Shown: positions 8,313 to 17,186, numbered from the stretch's first letter. The stretch is DNA of 64,000 nt from Bacteroidales bacterium (GCA_017960885.1 JAGCYI010000230.1:1-64000); one strand, 5' to 3'. A program made the numbers and translations. The notes: generated by a model not told the origin, from the letters alone.

Positions 8313-8444
8313 ATGAACAATACATATTACAGCCCCGCAAGCATTGACGTAGACTTGATGGAGAGCGCCGACACTTCTTCTTTGGTAGAAATGATAGCAA
8401 CTTTGGCTATGGCCGATGCCGACGATTTCTACAGCGAGATTTAG
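8313..8444 (+). CDS. Small acidic peptide, 43 residues
   Basis: A short ORF in a 422-base stretch otherwise free of genes. It encodes 43 residues beginning MNNTYYSPASIDVDLMES and ending ADDFYSEI, with about nine acidic and no basic residues and no Cys. Codon choice (GCC, GAC, AGC, CCC) is like neighbouring genes. It is followed 31 bases later by a very strong terminator pointing the same way, which supports its transcription. No family is recognised and no signal peptide is seen. It could also be the reading frame of a small regulatory RNA. Confidence 0.5.
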   Translation: MNNTYYSPASIDVDLMESADTSSLVEMIATLAMADADDFYSEI

Positions 8445-8475
8445 ATTATTTGAAATTACGATAACAACCTGATAC

Positions 8476-8533
8476 AAACGAAGCGGATTGCTTACTTTGG
8501 ATTATTTCCAAGTAGCAATCCGCTTCGTTTTTG
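8476..8533 (+). terminator. Strong rho-independent terminator
   Basis: Perfect 17-bp arms (8476-8492 and 8514-8530, containing AACGAAGCGGATTGCT) plus further inner pairing run into a T-tract at 8528-8532. The T-tract is on the + side, so it serves the small ORF at 8313; it lies just beyond the 3' end of queA on the other strand. Confidence 0.88.
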
Positions 8534-8547
8534 TTATGAGGGGTTTC

Positions 8548-9600
8548 TTAAAGAATCAGCATAGCGTCGCCGTAGGGTCCGAAGCGATAACCTTCTTTGA
8601 GTGCTATTTGGTACGAACTCATAAGGAAATCGAATCCTGCGAATGCCGAAGTGGTCATAAGCATTGTGGAATACGGGTGGTGGAAGTTGGTGATGAGGCT
8701 CGAGGGGACGCTGAAATCGTAAGGCGGGAAAATGAATTTGTTTGTCCAGCCTTCGAACGGTTTGAGGTATCCGCTTGTAGACACTGAGCTTTCCAATGTG
8801 CGGAGAGTGGAAATGCCTACTGCGCAAACGTTTTTATGCTCGTCTTTGCCTTTGTTTACAATGTCGACACAATTTTGCTCAATAAAAATCTGCTCGCTGT
8901 CCATCTTGTGCTTAGTGAGGTCTTCCACGTCAACGTTGCGGAAGTTGCCCAACCCAACGTGCGCAGTGATTTCGGCAAAGTTTACTCCTACGATTTCAAG
9001 ACGTTTTAAGAGTGTTTTGCTGAAGTGGAGACCGGCAGCAGGAGCAGCCACAGCGCCCTCGTGCTTAGCAAAAATTGTTTGGTAACGGTCTTTGTCTTCG
9101 GGTGTTACCGGACGGTTGATATATTTTGTGGGCAGGGGAGTTTCGCCCATGCTGTAAAGAATCTTTTTGAAATCGTCGTACTGACCATCGAATAAGAATC
9201 TGAGTGTGCGGCCGCGCGAAGTGGTGTTGTCGATAACTTCAGCCACAAGGCTGTCGTCTTCACCAAAATATAGTTTGTTGCCAATTCGTATTTTGCGGGC
9301 TGGATCTACGAGCACGTCCCAAAGGCGTTGGTCGTGGTTGAGCTCGCGCAGAAGAAATACTTCTATTTTGGCTCCTGTTTTTTCCTTGTTGCCGTAGAGG
9401 CGTGCCGGAAACACTTTCGTGTTGTTAAACACCATTACGTCTCCGTCGTTGAAATACTCAACTATGTCTTTGAATATCCTGTGTTCTACCGACTTGGTTT
9501 TTCTATTGATAACCATCAGCCGCGCCTCGTCTCTGTTTTCGGTGGGAAAAAGTGCCACCTGCTTATCCGGAAGTTCGTACTTAAACTTTGATAATTTCAT
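8548..9600 (-). CDS. queA: tRNA preQ1 S-adenosylmethionine ribosyltransferase-isomerase
   Basis: QueA transfers and rearranges the ribosyl part of SAM onto preQ1 at tRNA position 34, giving epoxyqueuosine. The 350-residue protein has the family blocks [32 protein letters not shown] and TAHVGLGNF, and ends with a normal YGDAMLI segment. The ATG at 9600 lies 47 bases behind a -7 element. truB is upstream on the same strand, the common Bacteroidetes neighbour, but the promoter between them lets queA be transcribed separately. Confidence 0.97.
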   Translation of the reverse strand: MKLSKFKYELPDKQVALFPTENRDEARLMVINRKTKSVEHRIFKDIVEYFNDGDVMVFNNTKVFPARLYGNKEKTGAKIEVFLLRELNHDQRLWDVLVDPARKIRIGNKLYFGEDDSLVAEVIDNTTSRGRTLRFLFDGQYDDFKKILYSMGETPLPTKYINRPVTPEDKDRYQTIFAKHEGAVAAPAAGLHFSKTLLKRLEIVGVNFAEITAHVGLGNFRNVDVEDLTKHKMDSEQIFIEQNCVDIVNKGKDEHKNVCAVGISTLRTLESSVSTSGYLKPFEGWTNKFIFPPYDFSVPSSLITNFHHPYSTMLMTTSAFAGFDFLMSSYQIALKEGYRFGPYGDAMLIL

Positions 9601-9646
9601 TTGGTAGTTAACTATTTAGAATATTTTTGTACAAATTGCAACGTTG

Positions 9647-9654
9647 CAAATATA
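9647..9654 (-). promoter_or_regulatory. -7 element for queA
   Basis: The minus strand reads TATATTTG. A weak ATTG lies about 22 bases upstream, inside the end of truB. Confidence 0.5.
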
Positions 9655-9658
9655 TAAA

Positions 9659-10390
9659 TTATTGTTTAAAATTTGACAATTTTTTTTCGAAATCTTCCAA
9701 AGAAATTGCCGATTCTATTGATATTTCGCCTATTTGTGTCCGTCTTAATCCGGCGAGGTATGCGCCTACTCCGAGTCTCTGCCCTATGTCGTGAGCGAGG
9801 GATCGGATGTAAGTGCCTTTGCTACAAGATACTATGGCTTTGAACTGTTTTTTGTCTTCGTCCCACTCTGTGATATCTATTGCATATATATATATAAGGT
9901 GCGGGCGCATTTTTACTTCGTCGGCGCGTCCCTTGTGTGCGGATATGTAGGCGGGTTTCCCGTCGATTTTCTTTGCGCTGTATACTGGAGGATACTGTGT
10001 CTGCTCGCCAATAAAGGTTTTCAGGCAGTTTTCCACCATCTCTCTGGTAACAGAGGAAGAGTCTTTGAAGTTTTCTGGCTCGGTTTCAAGGTCGAAGCTT
10101 GGGGTGGTGGCACCCAGTTGTATTGTGGCGATATACTTTTTGTCGTGGTCTTGGAATGTGGTTATTTCCTTGGTTTTACGTCCGGTGCATACTATGAGTA
10201 GCCCCGAGGCGAGAGGATCGAGAGTTCCTGCGTGTCCCACTTTTATCTTTTTGATTCCAAGGTGGGTTTTGAGCATATAGCGTACTTTGTTTACAAGGTC
10301 GAACGATGTCCAGCGTAGTGGCTTGTCGAATACCAGTACTTGTCCTAAAGAAAAGGGGTCTGTGGGTTGTTGTGTCTGAATGTCAGGCAT
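9659..10390 (-). CDS. truB: tRNA pseudouridine(55) synthase
   Basis: TruB makes pseudouridine 55 in the T-loop of tRNAs. I choose the ATG at 10390 (243 residues): the longer frame to 10522 would run into yidD and adds a stretch unlike the family. The catalytic Asp is D58 in VGHAGTLDPLASGLL. The PPVYSAKKIDG and GTYIRSLAHDIG blocks are present. It starts 14 bases after yidD in the leftward unit tdk-yidD-truB. Confidence 0.96.
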   Translation of the reverse strand: MPDIQTQQPTDPFSLGQVLVFDKPLRWTSFDLVNKVRYMLKTHLGIKKIKVGHAGTLDPLASGLLIVCTGRKTKEITTFQDHDKKYIATIQLGATTPSFDLETEPENFKDSSSVTREMVENCLKTFIGEQTQYPPVYSAKKIDGKPAYISAHKGRADEVKMRPHLIYIYAIDITEWDEDKKQFKAIVSCSKGTYIRSLAHDIGQRLGVGAYLAGLRRTQIGEISIESAISLEDFEKKLSNFKQ

Positions 10391-10404
10391 ATATTTAAAA
10401 TTAA

Positions 10405-10692
10405 TTATTGTTTGTGTTTTAGTTTTGCACGGCGTAATGCACGGCGTATTTTGTAAAAGTTTGGCGGCGGCACTGGGTCGAAACCGTGCGTGCCCCATGG
10501 GTTGCATCGTAGTATTCGCCAAGCAGCTAGCAGCGTGCCTCTTATAATACCATGGTATTCAACAGCTTGTAGTGCATACATGGAGCATGTGGGCGTATGA
10601 CGGCAGGCGTCGGGCAGCCACGGTGAGATGCACAGCCGGTAGAATTTCACTGGCAGAAGGTAGATTTTTCTAATTACAGTCGCAATTGTCAT
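10405..10692 (-). CDS. yidD: Membrane protein insertion efficiency factor YidD
   Basis: A 95-residue YidD, a small membrane-associated protein that assists YidC-mediated insertion. The signature is complete: [34 protein letters not shown] and [11 protein letters not shown]. The basic C-terminal tail ([12 protein letters not shown]) is normal. The start overlaps the end of tdk by 23 bases. In many bacteria yidD lies by rpmH-rnpA-yidC; that context is absent. A second YidD domain is fused to another protein at 17943-18869. Confidence 0.95.
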   Translation of the reverse strand: MTIATVIRKIYLLPVKFYRLCISPWLPDACRHTPTCSMYALQAVEYHGIIRGTLLAAWRILRCNPWGTHGFDPVPPPNFYKIRRALRRAKLKHKQ

Positions 10693-11269
10693 TAACTAAT
10701 TCTTTAACAGAAGATAGCTTGCAGTAGCATTCGCGGCAAAGAGGCTCGTATGTGTTTTTTTCGCCGAGGCTCACCAGTTTGTCGTCGTCGGATAGGCGGT
10801 GAGAAAACTGGGCTATAGAACCGCAACGTGTGCATATAGCGTGTACTTTGGTAACGTCGTCGGCAATGCACATGATGCTGCCCATAGGACCAAACGGACG
10901 ACCGAGATAGTCCATATCTAATCCGGCAACAATTACCCTGATGCCTCTGTGGGCTAATGTACGGCATACCGATGTGAGGTTGGCATCAAAAAACTGTGCC
11001 TCGTCGATGCCGATTACCTGTGCGTTTGCGCATAGGGCGAGTATGTCGGTGCTGGAGTTTACCACTAACGACTGCACAGAGTGTTTGTCGTGCGACACCA
11101 CGGCTGTTTTGCTGTAACGGGTGTCGGTGGCGGGCTTGAATATAGCAGTTCTAAGTCTCGCAATTTGTGCGCGGCGCAGACGGCGTATAAGCTCTTCTGT
11201 CTTGCCCGAAAACATTGAGCCGGAGATAACTTCGATGCTTCCGGCGTGGCATTTAGGTTCGAGAAACAT
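10670..11269 (-). CDS. tdk: Thymidine kinase
   Basis: A class II thymidine kinase (199 residues) that phosphorylates thymidine in the salvage pathway. The P-loop GSMFSGKT is at 17-24, the DEAQFF motif follows in the middle, and the zinc-binding lid has CTRCGS and CREC pairs. The ATG at 11269 is 23 bases after a -7 element. It is the first gene of tdk-yidD-truB. Confidence 0.97.
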   Translation of the reverse strand: MFLEPKCHAGSIEVISGSMFSGKTEELIRRLRRAQIARLRTAIFKPATDTRYSKTAVVSHDKHSVQSLVVNSSTDILALCANAQVIGIDEAQFFDANLTSVCRTLAHRGIRVIVAGLDMDYLGRPFGPMGSIMCIADDVTKVHAICTRCGSIAQFSHRLSDDDKLVSLGEKNTYEPLCRECYCKLSSVKELVNDNCDCN

Positions 11270-11291
11270 GTTGTTGGGTTTTATTTGGCTG

Positions 11292-11299
11292 CAAATTTA
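11292..11299 (-). promoter_or_regulatory. -7 element for tdk
   Basis: The minus strand reads TAAATTTG in the 47-base gap between ispD and tdk. No convincing -33 element is seen. Confidence 0.5.
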
Positions 11300-11316
11300 T
11301 ATATAATTTTTGAGGA

Positions 11317-12003
11317 TTATTGTACTTTCTTAGTTTTGCCAACCACATATTCTGCGTAGCTTATATCCTCAAAAGTGGTGATTTTGATATTGCTGCGGTC
11401 GCCGTCGATGAGGTTGATTTGCTCGCCAAGACGCTCCACTACAGATGCGTCGTCGGTGAATGTGGGTTCGTATGGCTGGGTGTATGCGCGGCGGAGAACT
11501 TCGGCATGGAACACTTGTGGAGTTTGGATAAGTTTTACGGTGTTGCGGTCGATGATTTTGCTTGTTCCGTCTGGCAACACAGTGCGGATAGATTCAGGCG
11601 GATTGATGCATGGCACGGCGTTGCCTTTGAGGGCTGCTGTGGTATAGCACTGCGCAATGCACGATACCGATACGAGCGGACGTACTCCGTCGTGAACGCC
11701 TACGAGGTCGGTGTCGGAGGAGAGTGCGTCGACTGCGTTTTTTACCGAATGGAAACGTTCCTCGCCGCCTTTTACTATGCGGTAGCTGCTTTCGGGCAGG
11801 AACGCCTGCGAAATCCGTTTCCAGTAGTCGATGTATTGAGCGGGCAGAGCAATAAGCACGTCGATAGTGGGGTCGAAACTGCGGAACTGTCCTACAGTGC
11901 GGCACAGGATTGGTATTCCGGCTATGTCTAAGAATTGTTTGGGCGTGCTGAGCCCCATACGTACGCCTTTGCCTCCAGCTACTATAATTACAGCGCGTTT
12001 CAT
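11317..12003 (-). CDS. ispD: 2-C-methyl-D-erythritol 4-phosphate cytidylyltransferase
   Basis: IspD forms CDP-methylerythritol in the non-mevalonate isoprenoid pathway. The nucleotide-binding loop GGKGVRMGLSTPKQF is near the N-terminus, and GVHDGVRPLV and TDDASVVE are the other active-site blocks. The 228-residue length is normal. Its ATG overlaps the stop of the upstream GAF gene (TAATG), so it is translationally coupled to a signalling module. dxr, the preceding enzyme of the pathway, is also in this window at 38415-39563 but not linked. Confidence 0.96.
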   Translation of the reverse strand: MKRAVIIVAGGKGVRMGLSTPKQFLDIAGIPILCRTVGQFRSFDPTIDVLIALPAQYIDYWKRISQAFLPESSYRIVKGGEERFHSVKNAVDALSSDTDLVGVHDGVRPLVSVSCIAQCYTTAALKGNAVPCINPPESIRTVLPDGTSKIIDRNTVKLIQTPQVFHAEVLRRAYTQPYEPTFTDDASVVERLGEQINLIDGDRSNIKITTFEDISYAEYVVGKTKKVQ

Positions 12004-12863
12004 TAGGCTGCGGTGATGTTTATGTTGTCGGCAATATGCTGAGCCACACGCTTGTTGATTTTGTCGGCGAGCAAGTTGAGGTTGAATCCTTTCTTTTCGA
12101 ATGTGGCGAGCTCTACCAGTGCGATTGTTTTGCCATTGAATACTATTGGAATGAAAATAAGGTGTTTAGGTGAGCCTTGTCCGAGACCCGACACCACTAC
12201 TTGTATATAGTTTTCGGGGATGTTGTCGAGCATGAGGATCTTCTTGTCTTTTGCAACCTGTCCGTTGATGCCTTCGCCCAGTTCGAAAGTGCGGTCGGTG
12301 TCGGGTGTGTAGTAAGCGTAAGTGCTCTTGATTTCAAATTTATCAATTTTTGGGTTGAGCGCGTAAGCTACGCCCTGTACAATGTCGAATACTTTGGCAA
12401 AATTGCTAAGCAGTTTGTCGAAGTAGTCGTTGAGGTCGGCGGTTTGTTCAAGGTCGACGGCGATGTCGGAAGCCACTTGTTCGAGATGTTTGTTTTCTTC
12501 GGCTTCGCGTTTGGCTTTGAGTTCTTTTTCTTGGCGTAATTTTTCTTGCTTAACTTTTTCGTTGTTTTCTTCGGCTTCGCTGCGTGCTTCGCCATAAGAG
12601 TCGTTGAGACGGTCGTTGCTGCCTCTGTTTGGGAGAAAGTCGAGTTGTCTTTCTAATACGTCGGCGTCGTGAAGCAGTCTTTTCGCATAAGCGGTTACTG
12701 CCGCCATTACTATTGCGGAGAGGATTGGGAATCCTATCAGTAGCCATCCTGCAAAGTTTTGTGTCATCGGCAATATTATCGATGTAACAGTTGCTATGCA
12801 CACAATAACCCAGATGGTTAGTACTGTGGTTATTTTTTTCTGTCCAATTACGAATTTATTCAT
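12003..12863 (-). CDS. Membrane-anchored GAF domain protein
   Basis: A 286-residue protein starting at the ATG at 12863 (an in-frame TTG six bases upstream is less likely). Two membrane helices lie at about 14-36 and 41-62. A long charged coiled-coil (about 80-135, rich in Glu, Lys and Gln) leads to a GAF domain at about 140-280, with GINGQVAKDKKILMLDNIPENY and HLIFIPIVFNGKTIALVEL. GAF domains bind small ligands or dimerise. No kinase, cyclase or phosphodiesterase domain is attached. It is downstream of cheB and the two cheR-like genes and coupled to ispD, so it may be the membrane part of that module. Confidence 0.85.
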   Translation of the reverse strand: MNKFVIGQKKITTVLTIWVIVCIATVTSIILPMTQNFAGWLLIGFPILSAIVMAAVTAYAKRLLHDADVLERQLDFLPNRGSNDRLNDSYGEARSEAEENNEKVKQEKLRQEKELKAKREAEENKHLEQVASDIAVDLEQTADLNDYFDKLLSNFAKVFDIVQGVAYALNPKIDKFEIKSTYAYYTPDTDRTFELGEGINGQVAKDKKILMLDNIPENYIQVVVSGLGQGSPKHLIFIPIVFNGKTIALVELATFEKKGFNLNLLADKINKRVAQHIADNINITAA

Positions 12864-12876
12864 GGCCAAATATTCA

Positions 12877-13425
12877 TTAGAGGTTTTTCAAATAATCTAT
12901 AATATTGTTTGTGAGCATAATGTAGTCTACTTCGGTGGTTTTGATTGCTGCGGAGGTCATAGTTTTTACCTGACATTCGTCGGGCGACTGCACAATTACA
13001 GTGCCACCGGCATCTTTGATAGCTTTTAGACCAAGAGCTCCGTCTTTGTTTGCACCAGAGAGCAGTATGCCGATTGCGTTTTCTTTGTAAGTGTTTGCAA
13101 TAGAGCAGAAAGTAACGTCGATGGATGGTCTCGAGTGGTTTACAGGTTCTTCGGTAGAGAGCGAAAACTGATTGTTGGCGTCGACATACATGTGGTAGTT
13201 GGCTGGCGCAAGGTAGGCTACGCCCGGCATAGCGGTATCCTTGTCGTATGGTTCGCAAATCGGAATGTTAGATTTGAGCGAAAGAGCCTCTACAAACCCG
13301 CCCCTCACGTTTTTTAATCGGTGTAGGCATAGAAAAATGGTATGCGGATAGTTGCGCGGTATGCTTGCGAGCAACGCTGTTACCGCTTGAAAACTTCCTG
13401 CCGATCCGCCAATTACTATGTACAT
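12877..13425 (-). CDS. Stand-alone CheB-type methylesterase domain
   Basis: A 182-residue protein made only of the CheB catalytic domain, which hydrolyses glutamyl methyl esters on chemoreceptors. The triad is present and correctly spaced: Ser8 in GGSAGS, His35 in LCLHRL and Asp128 in LSGANKDGA. The receiver domain that controls ordinary CheB is missing, so activity must be controlled otherwise. No cheA, cheW, flagellar or receptor gene is in the window; a role in a non-motility sensor system is inferred. It follows the two cheR-like genes by 5 bases. Confidence 0.9.
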   Translation of the reverse strand: MYIVIGGSAGSFQAVTALLASIPRNYPHTIFLCLHRLKNVRGGFVEALSLKSNIPICEPYDKDTAMPGVAYLAPANYHMYVDANNQFSLSTEEPVNHSRPSIDVTFCSIANTYKENAIGILLSGANKDGALGLKAIKDAGGTVIVQSPDECQVKTMTSAAIKTTEVDYIMLTNNIIDYLKNL

Positions 13426-13430
13426 GTTTT

Positions 13431-14264
13431 CTACTTTTGAATTTTAATAAAAATGTTTTCGCTTTTTGATACAGGGATAAAAACATTCCTGAAATCGCAG
13501 TTGGCGAGGTTTTCGCGTATGCCAATAATGAAGAAACCGCCGTTGCAGATGGTTTTAGCGATGGTGTCTACCACAGCTTTTTTTGTTTGGGCGTTCATAT
13601 AGAGCATACGGTCGCGAAATAGAACGAGGTTGAATCCGTTGTCGGGCGGAGGACTGCTTTCGATTCCGCTTTTGAGAAATATCACGTTGTTGAGCAATTC
13701 AGGAGAAAAATAGTCGTATTTGTCTTCTTTTGTGAGATAGTGGCTCAGTTCGGCCTCCGGGTCTATTTTTTTGAAATTTGCAGCGCTTATTTCTATCTTT
13801 TTCTGGTCGATGAAACCGCTTTTAGCGTCGTTGAGGGTCTTCTGTATGGGCGACGTGGCGTAAACGGTGCATCTGTTGAGTATTCTTTTGCGGTGAAGGA
13901 TTGTGAGCAGCGAGTATAATTCATCGTCGCCACACACTTGCGGCACCCAAATTTTGCACAGGGTTTCGGTTTTGAGCTTTTCTATTATGTTGTCTTCTAG
14001 GAACTTCCACATAGAATAGTCTCTGAACATTTCTGTGGTTGGCACAAAAAGCTCCGACACAAACAGGTCGGCAAAATAGTTGTCGGCCATGAGCTTGTTG
14101 ATAAGACGATCAGACGTTTGCACACCGTGCATATACATAGACCTTGTGATACGGTGCATAAGAATCTCAGGCGCATAATAGGTGAAGTCTATATTGCGCA
14201 GTGTACGCACATTGGAGATTATTTTTCTAAAATCTTCGTATGGTATAGTCTGAAATTCGTCCAT
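13431..14264 (-). CDS. Degenerate CheR-like protein
   Basis: A 277-residue paralogue of the gene just upstream, aligning along its whole length: N-terminal helical domain with VPTTEMFRD where CheR has VNTTELFRD, then a Rossmann-like domain. The SAM-binding loop is lost: where the neighbour has HAGCSTGLEVYS this one has VPQVCGDDELYS (about 108-118), and CRNVLIYF is replaced by FRDRMLYM. It is therefore unlikely to methylate and may bind the receptor or regulate its partner. One base separates it from the upstream cheR and 5 bases from cheB. Confidence 0.8.
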   Translation of the reverse strand: MDEFQTIPYEDFRKIISNVRTLRNIDFTYYAPEILMHRITRSMYMHGVQTSDRLINKLMADNYFADLFVSELFVPTTEMFRDYSMWKFLEDNIIEKLKTETLCKIWVPQVCGDDELYSLLTILHRKRILNRCTVYATSPIQKTLNDAKSGFIDQKKIEISAANFKKIDPEAELSHYLTKEDKYDYFSPELLNNVIFLKSGIESSPPPDNGFNLVLFRDRMLYMNAQTKKAVVDTIAKTICNGGFFIIGIRENLANCDFRNVFIPVSKSENIFIKIQK

Positions 14265-14265
14265 A

Positions 14266-15108
14266 TTAAAATACTTTTTTGTTGTAAATCAGTCCTCTTT
14301 TTTCGTATTTTGCACTCGTAGGACCAATAATGCTTTCGTGTATACCTAATACAAGCGATCCGTATGTGTCGAGATATTTCCAAAAATCCAAGAACAGCTT
14401 GTTTTGGAGAGTGTTGTTGAAGTATATCAGCACGTTGCGGCACAATATGATGTCGTAAGATACGTCGAATGGATTCGGGTCGTTTACAAGGTCGTGTTTC
14501 TGGAATGTGGCAATGTCCAAAAACTCTTCTTTTACCTTGAAAATGTCCTTTAATTTGTTGAATTCAAAATACTTTTCGTGTGTTACAACCAAATGCTCGT
14601 CGAAGTTGTACGGGTTTTCGCACAATACTTTGTTGAAGTTTTCAAGGTATTCAGAAATTGAGCGGTAGCTGTAAACGCCTTTTTTCGCGGTTTTGAGCAC
14701 GTCGGTGTTGAGGTCGGTAGCGTAAATGTGGCAGCGGTGTAGCATGCCCATCTCGTTGAGAAGTATTATCATAGAGTAAACTTCGAGACCTGTGCTGCAT
14801 CCAGCGTGCCAGATGTTGATTTCCCGTTTGCTGGCAAGACGTGGCAGTATGCGGTATTTAATGGCGTGCCATACCTGCGGGTCGCGGAATAGCTCTGTGG
14901 TGTTAACTGTGATTTCTTTTACTACCTGCTCTAAAAAATTACGGTCTGCTTTTATTTTGCTGATAAGTTGTGGAATATCTAATTTGTAGTCCATCATTAT
15001 TTTCTCAACACGCCGAGTAAACGACTTTTCTGAATAGTTAGAAAAGTCATATCTTCCATAGTCGCGTAGAGCTTTTATAAAATTCAATATATCAGCGGAT
15101 TCAAACAT
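14266..15108 (-). CDS. CheR-type glutamate methyltransferase
   Basis: A 280-residue CheR, which uses SAM to methylate glutamates on chemoreceptor-like proteins. The N-terminal helical domain carries VNTTELFRD (68-76). The SAM loop HAGCSTGLEVYS is at 101-112, and the ILCRNVLIYF motif is intact. It opens an operon cheR - degenerate cheR - cheB - GAF - ispD, with a -7 element at 15156-15163. No receptor with methylation helices is visible, so its substrate lies elsewhere or is the coiled-coil GAF protein. Confidence 0.92.
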   Translation of the reverse strand: MFESADILNFIKALRDYGRYDFSNYSEKSFTRRVEKIMMDYKLDIPQLISKIKADRNFLEQVVKEITVNTTELFRDPQVWHAIKYRILPRLASKREINIWHAGCSTGLEVYSMIILLNEMGMLHRCHIYATDLNTDVLKTAKKGVYSYRSISEYLENFNKVLCENPYNFDEHLVVTHEKYFEFNKLKDIFKVKEEFLDIATFQKHDLVNDPNPFDVSYDIILCRNVLIYFNNTLQNKLFLDFWKYLDTYGSLVLGIHESIIGPTSAKYEKRGLIYNKKVF

Positions 15109-15155
15109 TGTCTTTTTTTAGGTGCCAATCTGGCGTTTGCAAATAAATTTTAGTT

Positions 15156-15163
15156 CAAATATA
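15156..15163 (-). promoter_or_regulatory. -7 element for the cheR operon
   Basis: The minus strand reads TATATTTG, 47 bases before the cheR start at 15108. The spacing to any TTTG is irregular (12 bases to 15176-15179). Confidence 0.5.
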
Positions 15164-15222
15164 AGACATTTTTTGCAAAATGGTATGTTTTTTTTACCGC
15201 GATATGCTTTTTTTTAGATTTT

Positions 15223-16257
15223 TTAATAAAGATCGCGGTTGTATCCGAGCATTGGCGGTACCATTTCTGTCTTGTTTCCGCTTACGCCAACAGCTTTGAG
15301 TGCCGGAAGGTCTTGAAGGAGCTCAGGAAACTGTGCAAAAAGATTGTTGCAGAGGTTGAAGTCGAACAGGTTTGTAAGTTTTGAAACGTCGTTTGGCAGG
15401 CGTGTGAGCTTGTTGTTGCTGAGGTCGAGAAATTCGAGTGTGGTAACTTTTGTGAGGTCGAGCGGGAACGAAGATATGCTGTTGTTGTTGAGTATAAGTC
15501 GCTGCAGTTGACTCAATTGCGATATCTTTGCAGGGATTGCTATTATTCCATTGCCCGACAGCGAAAGCCTTGTGAGTGTGGTGATATTGCATATTTGCGA
15601 CATGTCGCGCACTTTGTTGTTGTCTAAGTAGAGCACTTTGAGCGATTTGAAGTTGGCTACGGCAGCTGGTACCGATGTGATGGAGTTGCCCGCAAGCAAG
15701 AGTGTTTCGAGACTCTTGATCTCGGTGAGCGCCGCCTGCATAGATGTGAGTTTGTTGAACGACAGGTCGAGCTCTTTGAGCGATTTCATGTTAGAAATGG
15801 AGGCGGGTATTGTTGCTATTAAATTGTTAGACAGAGTAACCGACTCTACTGTGGCGCAATTGGTGAGTGGCCCTATGTCGGCAATGCGGTTGTTGGCAAG
15901 CGACAGGCGTTTCAACTTTCTCAGGTTGGTTATCTCTACCGGAATTTGCGAGATTGAATTCTGGTCGGCGAAAATCTGGCGGAGGTCAGGCAGTTGGAAA
16001 AGTCCTGAGGGAAGATTGGTAATGGAGTTGCCTTGTATGTATAAGATTTTTAGCCTTTTGAATTGTGTCACTTCTGCCGGAACCGCTGTAAGGTTTTTAT
16101 TGCTGAGGTCTAACACTTCAACGTTGTCGGGATAACCTAACGCTTCTTCTAACGAAGTGTAAACCAATTGCTTGGAAAGCCAGATTTCTCCGTAGTCTTG
16201 TGCGTTGAGCGCTATGGCTGATAGAAATAATGCGAGAGTTATTATTATTTTTTTCAT
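15223..16257 (-). CDS. Secreted leucine-rich repeat protein
   Basis: A 344-residue exported protein. A signal peptide ends at LNAQ, then about a dozen tandem leucine-rich repeats of 22-24 residues fill residues 45-335, with the pattern LxxLxLxxNxIxxIPxxI. The consensus (Asn-Ile and IP-x-x-I) is close to plant-like/SDS22-like intracellular LRRs found in Bacteroidetes. The repeats form a binding scaffold, partner unknown. There is no C-terminal sorting signal or lipobox. It is a single-gene unit with its own promoter. Confidence 0.92.
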   Translation of the reverse strand: MKKIIITLALFLSAIALNAQDYGEIWLSKQLVYTSLEEALGYPDNVEVLDLSNKNLTAVPAEVTQFKRLKILYIQGNSITNLPSGLFQLPDLRQIFADQNSISQIPVEITNLRKLKRLSLANNRIADIGPLTNCATVESVTLSNNLIATIPASISNMKSLKELDLSFNKLTSMQAALTEIKSLETLLLAGNSITSVPAAVANFKSLKVLYLDNNKVRDMSQICNITTLTRLSLSGNGIIAIPAKISQLSQLQRLILNNNSISSFPLDLTKVTTLEFLDLSNNKLTRLPNDVSKLTNLFDFNLCNNLFAQFPELLQDLPALKAVGVSGNKTEMVPPMLGYNRDLY

Positions 16258-16299
16258 TTTATATAATTATTATCAAGATTAAACATATTATTTACAAAA

Positions 16300-16331
16300 C
16301 AAATATAATGCCTATTTGCCTAACTGCCAAA
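16300..16331 (-). promoter_or_regulatory. Promoter of the LRR protein gene
   Basis: The minus strand has TATATTTG (16300-16307) and TTTG (16328-16331) with 20 bases between, close to the Bacteroidetes consensus. The start codon at 16257 is 43 bases downstream. Confidence 0.65.
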
Positions 16332-16340
16332 TTGAGAACG

Positions 16341-17186
16341 TTAAAATTCGTTTCGGTATTGTAAAACGCTGCAGTCTAATAATTTGTTTAGCAGTTTGTT
16401 GGTTTTTGTGGCGCGTTTCCTTTTGGCGCAGTCTGCCGCGTTTTTTATCCCTCCTATATAATAACGTTGAATCCATGGTAAAACGCATAACACGGCTGTC
16501 CAATTGCCATAATTATTTGCTAAATATATTCCGAGGGTTACAAACGAACCTATAAGCATCTCTGAGGCTATGCCGTCGATGGGGCTGTTGCTTATATACT
16601 GTCCTGTTCCAGGAACAATTGCGCTTGATATTCCGGCGATTGCGGGCGATGGTTTGCCCAGCCTGCGTGTCTTGCGCATGAGCTTTTCTAATTCGTGCTG
16701 TTTTTCCGTACTCACAACTTTTGATAAATACTCTTGACATTGGCTGTATTGTGCAAGATGGTAGCAGCATATTGCTAAGCGGAGGTTTTGTCCGGCAGAT
16801 AATTCTTCAAACTTGTCGGTATCTATCTGCATCAATGCGCCTATTGCGTTAAAGTATTTTTTAGATGAAATATAGATATCGGCTTTTGCCATAAGCACTT
16901 CGTTCTGTTGTAAATTGGAATTTACTTTTTGGTAAGCTTGATTGATAAGTGCTTCGGCTTTGCCATTGTTTCCAGTGTAGGCAAACAACCGAGCCGCGGT
17001 GATATATTTTTGCGGATTATTACTTATAGTATCGAATAAAATAGCACGTTGTATCTCTTTTAACGCCAATAAAGTATCGCCGTTGACAAAAGCTTTAACG
17101 GCGCTGTTGTACACCGAATCGCAATTCTGGCTATAAAGGGCACAGTTAGAAAAGATTATTATACATATAATCAATAATTTGTCCAT
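16341..17186 (-). CDS. TPR-like envelope protein with a PGTGQY membrane domain (paralogue B)
   Basis: A 281-residue protein with a signal peptide (about 1-20), then helical TPR-like repeats to about 170, then a membrane region starting SAIVPGTGQYISNSPIDG, which resembles the PG-x-GQ-Y motif of DUF5683-like proteins. A second hydrophobic stretch ends in YYIGGIKNAADCAKRKR. The next gene upstream has the same architecture, so the two are diverged duplicates. Their frames overlap by 41 bases. It is the last gene of the aroB operon. Function unknown. Confidence 0.65.
   Translation of the reverse strand: MDKLLIICIIIFSNCALYSQNCDSVYNSAVKAFVNGDTLLALKEIQRAILFDTISNNPQKYITAARLFAYTGNNGKAEALINQAYQKVNSNLQQNEVLMAKADIYISSKKYFNAIGALMQIDTDKFEELSAGQNLRLAICCYHLAQYSQCQEYLSKVVSTEKQHELEKLMRKTRRLGKPSPAIAGISSAIVPGTGQYISNSPIDGIASEMLIGSFVTLGIYLANNYGNWTAVLCVLPWIQRYYIGGIKNAADCAKRKRATKTNKLLNKLLDCSVLQYRNEF

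Noticed and set aside
9659..10522. Longer truB frame starting at 10522
   Set aside because: It runs into yidD and the added residues do not resemble TruB; ATG 10390 fits the family.
15196..15239. Inverted repeat ACCGCGAT/ATCGCGGT at the end of the LRR gene as a terminator
   Set aside because: On the minus strand the stem is followed by A and not T, and the loop is 28 bases; it does not look like a working terminator.
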